Below, piece after piece: positions 63,090 through 64,000 of a DNA stretch of 64,000 bases. The notes below the pieces were generated by a model, which worked only from the letters and a program-made list of their open reading frames with translations, was not told where the DNA came from and did no database searches. A program made the position numbers and the translations under genes. The DNA lies in NCBI GenBank assembly GCA_963576725.1, contig OY755241.1:24340449-24404448 (forward strand), in the 5' to 3' direction. Each line of letters begins with the position of its first letter. Positions within the stretch are counted from its first letter, which is position 1. The stretch is from Azorinus chamasolen. Lineage: Eukaryota > Mollusca > Bivalvia > Cardiida > Solecurtidae.

Positions 63090-63284
63090 AAGGTATATTT
63101 TTAGAATGTCGATTATGTTTTGTCCTTATTTTATTTACAATCCTGTTGATCGGGACTGACATTTACATAATCTAGTGAGATTGTCTTCATTTGATTTCAT
63201 CATATAGTTTTATTTACATTATTTATTCGGCTCTATATGACCATCAGTGTCGATGGGCCGTAAAACACCATTCATTCATTCATT
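62031..63284 (+). mobile_element. Retrotransposon copy F, 5'-truncated
   Basis: It begins at TTTTTAGACCTAAATATCAACG inside the ORF2 linker and runs through RNase H and the 3' UTR to ATTC repeats at about 63284. It carries a few substitutions relative to copy E. Confidence 0.9.
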
Positions 63285-63298
63285 GTATTTACATTATT

Positions 63299-63408
63299 AT
63301 ACCCCCCTTTTGAAAAAATGGGGGTATATTGCTTTGCACATGTCGGTCGGTCGGTCGGTCGGTCGGTCGGTCTGTCGGTCGGTCGGTCGGTCGGTCGGTC
63401 GGTCGGTA
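63299..63408. repeat. Hairpin and GGTC microsatellite
   Basis: ATACCCCCCTTTTGAAAAAA is followed by its complement ATGGGGGTAT, then a run of about 16 GGTC units (63344-63408) with one change. It begins a mollusc-type interspersed repeat. Confidence 0.85.
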
Positions 63409-63419
63409 GATCGATGGTT

Positions 63420-64000
63420 TCCGAATGATAACTAATAAACGACTTGGCCTAGAATCTTTAAACTTGCTGTGGTGGTTGGTCATGACAAGTAGATGACCCC
63501 TATTGTTTTTGAGGTCACTAGGTCAAAGGTCAAGGTCACCATGACCTAAAATGGTAAAATAGTTTCCGATCAATAACTGCTTTAGGGTTTGGCTTGGTTT
63601 CTTCAAACTTGCTGTGGTGGTTGGTCATGACCACTAGATGACCCCTATTGATTTTGAGGTCACTAGGTCAAAGGTCAAGGTCACCATGACCTTAACTGTT
63701 TAAATGGTTTCTGATCAATAACTGCTCAACGGTTTAGCTTAGAATTTTCAAACTTGCTGTGGTGGTTACTCATGACCACTGGATGACCCCAATTGTTTTT
63801 GAGGTCACTAGGTCAAAGGTCAAGGTCACCATGACCTGAACTGGTAAAATGGTTTCTGATCAATAACTGCTCAAGGGTTTGGCTTAGAATCTTCAAACTT
63901 GCTGCGGTAGTTGGTCATGACAAGTGGATGACCCCTATTGTTTTTGAGGTCACTAGGTCAAAGGTCAAGGTCACCATGACCTTAAATTTATTAAATGGTT
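63420..64000. repeat. Tandem 145-bp units carrying AGGTCA direct repeats
   Basis: Four units with GAGGTCACTAGG at 63511, 63656, 63801 and 63946, exactly 145 bp apart; the array runs off the window. Each has AGGTCAAAGGTCAAGGTCA followed by CCATGACCT, giving a DR1 of nuclear-receptor half-sites plus an inverted half-site. Confidence 0.92.

Overview
The window looks like a mollusc (probably bivalve) genome fragment that contains a 31.4-kb piece of a herpesvirus-like DNA genome. Host flanks (1-6096 and 37458-64000) are AT-rich. They hold many near-identical copies of one non-LTR retrotransposon (APE endonuclease, reverse transcriptase with a YVDD box, C-terminal RNase H, ATTC-repeat 3' tail), a diverged sibling family ending in ACTC repeats, short inverted-repeat DNA elements and tandem repeats of a kind common in bivalves. 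No bacterial-type genes, CRISPR arrays, rRNA or tRNA genes were seen.

The central segment (about 6097-37457) is less AT-rich, densely coding and compact, with TATA boxes just upstream of genes and AATAAA signals just after them. Two proteins anchor it to Herpesvirales: a 1639-residue family B DNA polymerase with all exonuclease and polymerase motifs, and a 1013-residue glycoprotein B-like fusion protein with the central-helix/NPT/Cys signature, amphipathic pre-membrane region, membrane anchor and basic tail. A UL24-like PD-(D/E)XK protein, an alkaline-nuclease-like fragment, a helicase-like gene, a possible lipid-anchored tegument-like protein and a spliced immediate-early-like transcription unit fit the same assignment. 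Given the host, Malacoherpesviridae or a sister lineage is the likeliest source. Terminase and a recognisable capsid gene are absent from this piece.

Layout: 1-1888 old retroelement copy A; 1889-6096 copy B (5' UTR, ORF1, front of ORF2); 6097-37457 viral segment, with genes mostly on the minus strand up to 26.2 kb and mostly on the plus strand after it; 37458-38315 retroelement RNase H end and 3' UTR; 38.3-50.8 kb host repeats, a sibling retroelement and exons of a minus-strand host gene; 51.5-63.3 kb nested retroelement copies, including an intact 1225-codon ORF2 (57643-61320) and a broken Polinton-linked gene; 63.3-64 kb tandem repeats.

The right part of the viral segment reads like a captured host-interaction module. 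It holds a CARD plus death-domain protein (RAIDD/CRADD-like architecture), a NADAR-domain protein, a histone H3-fold protein and a secreted zona-pellucida-like protein. Elsewhere the segment carries a TIR-like plus RING protein and a fucolectin-like secreted protein. These suggest interference with death-fold signalling, NAD/ADP-ribose signalling, ubiquitin and chromatin. The functions are inferred from domains only.

The viral DNA appears to be endogenous. Both edges lie inside the same retroelement family in the same orientation, several viral genes carry frameshifts, and one is split by a 45-bp retroelement tail with a target-site duplication. Many other genes remain intact, so integration may be fairly recent. 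A chimeric assembly cannot be excluded from sequence alone.
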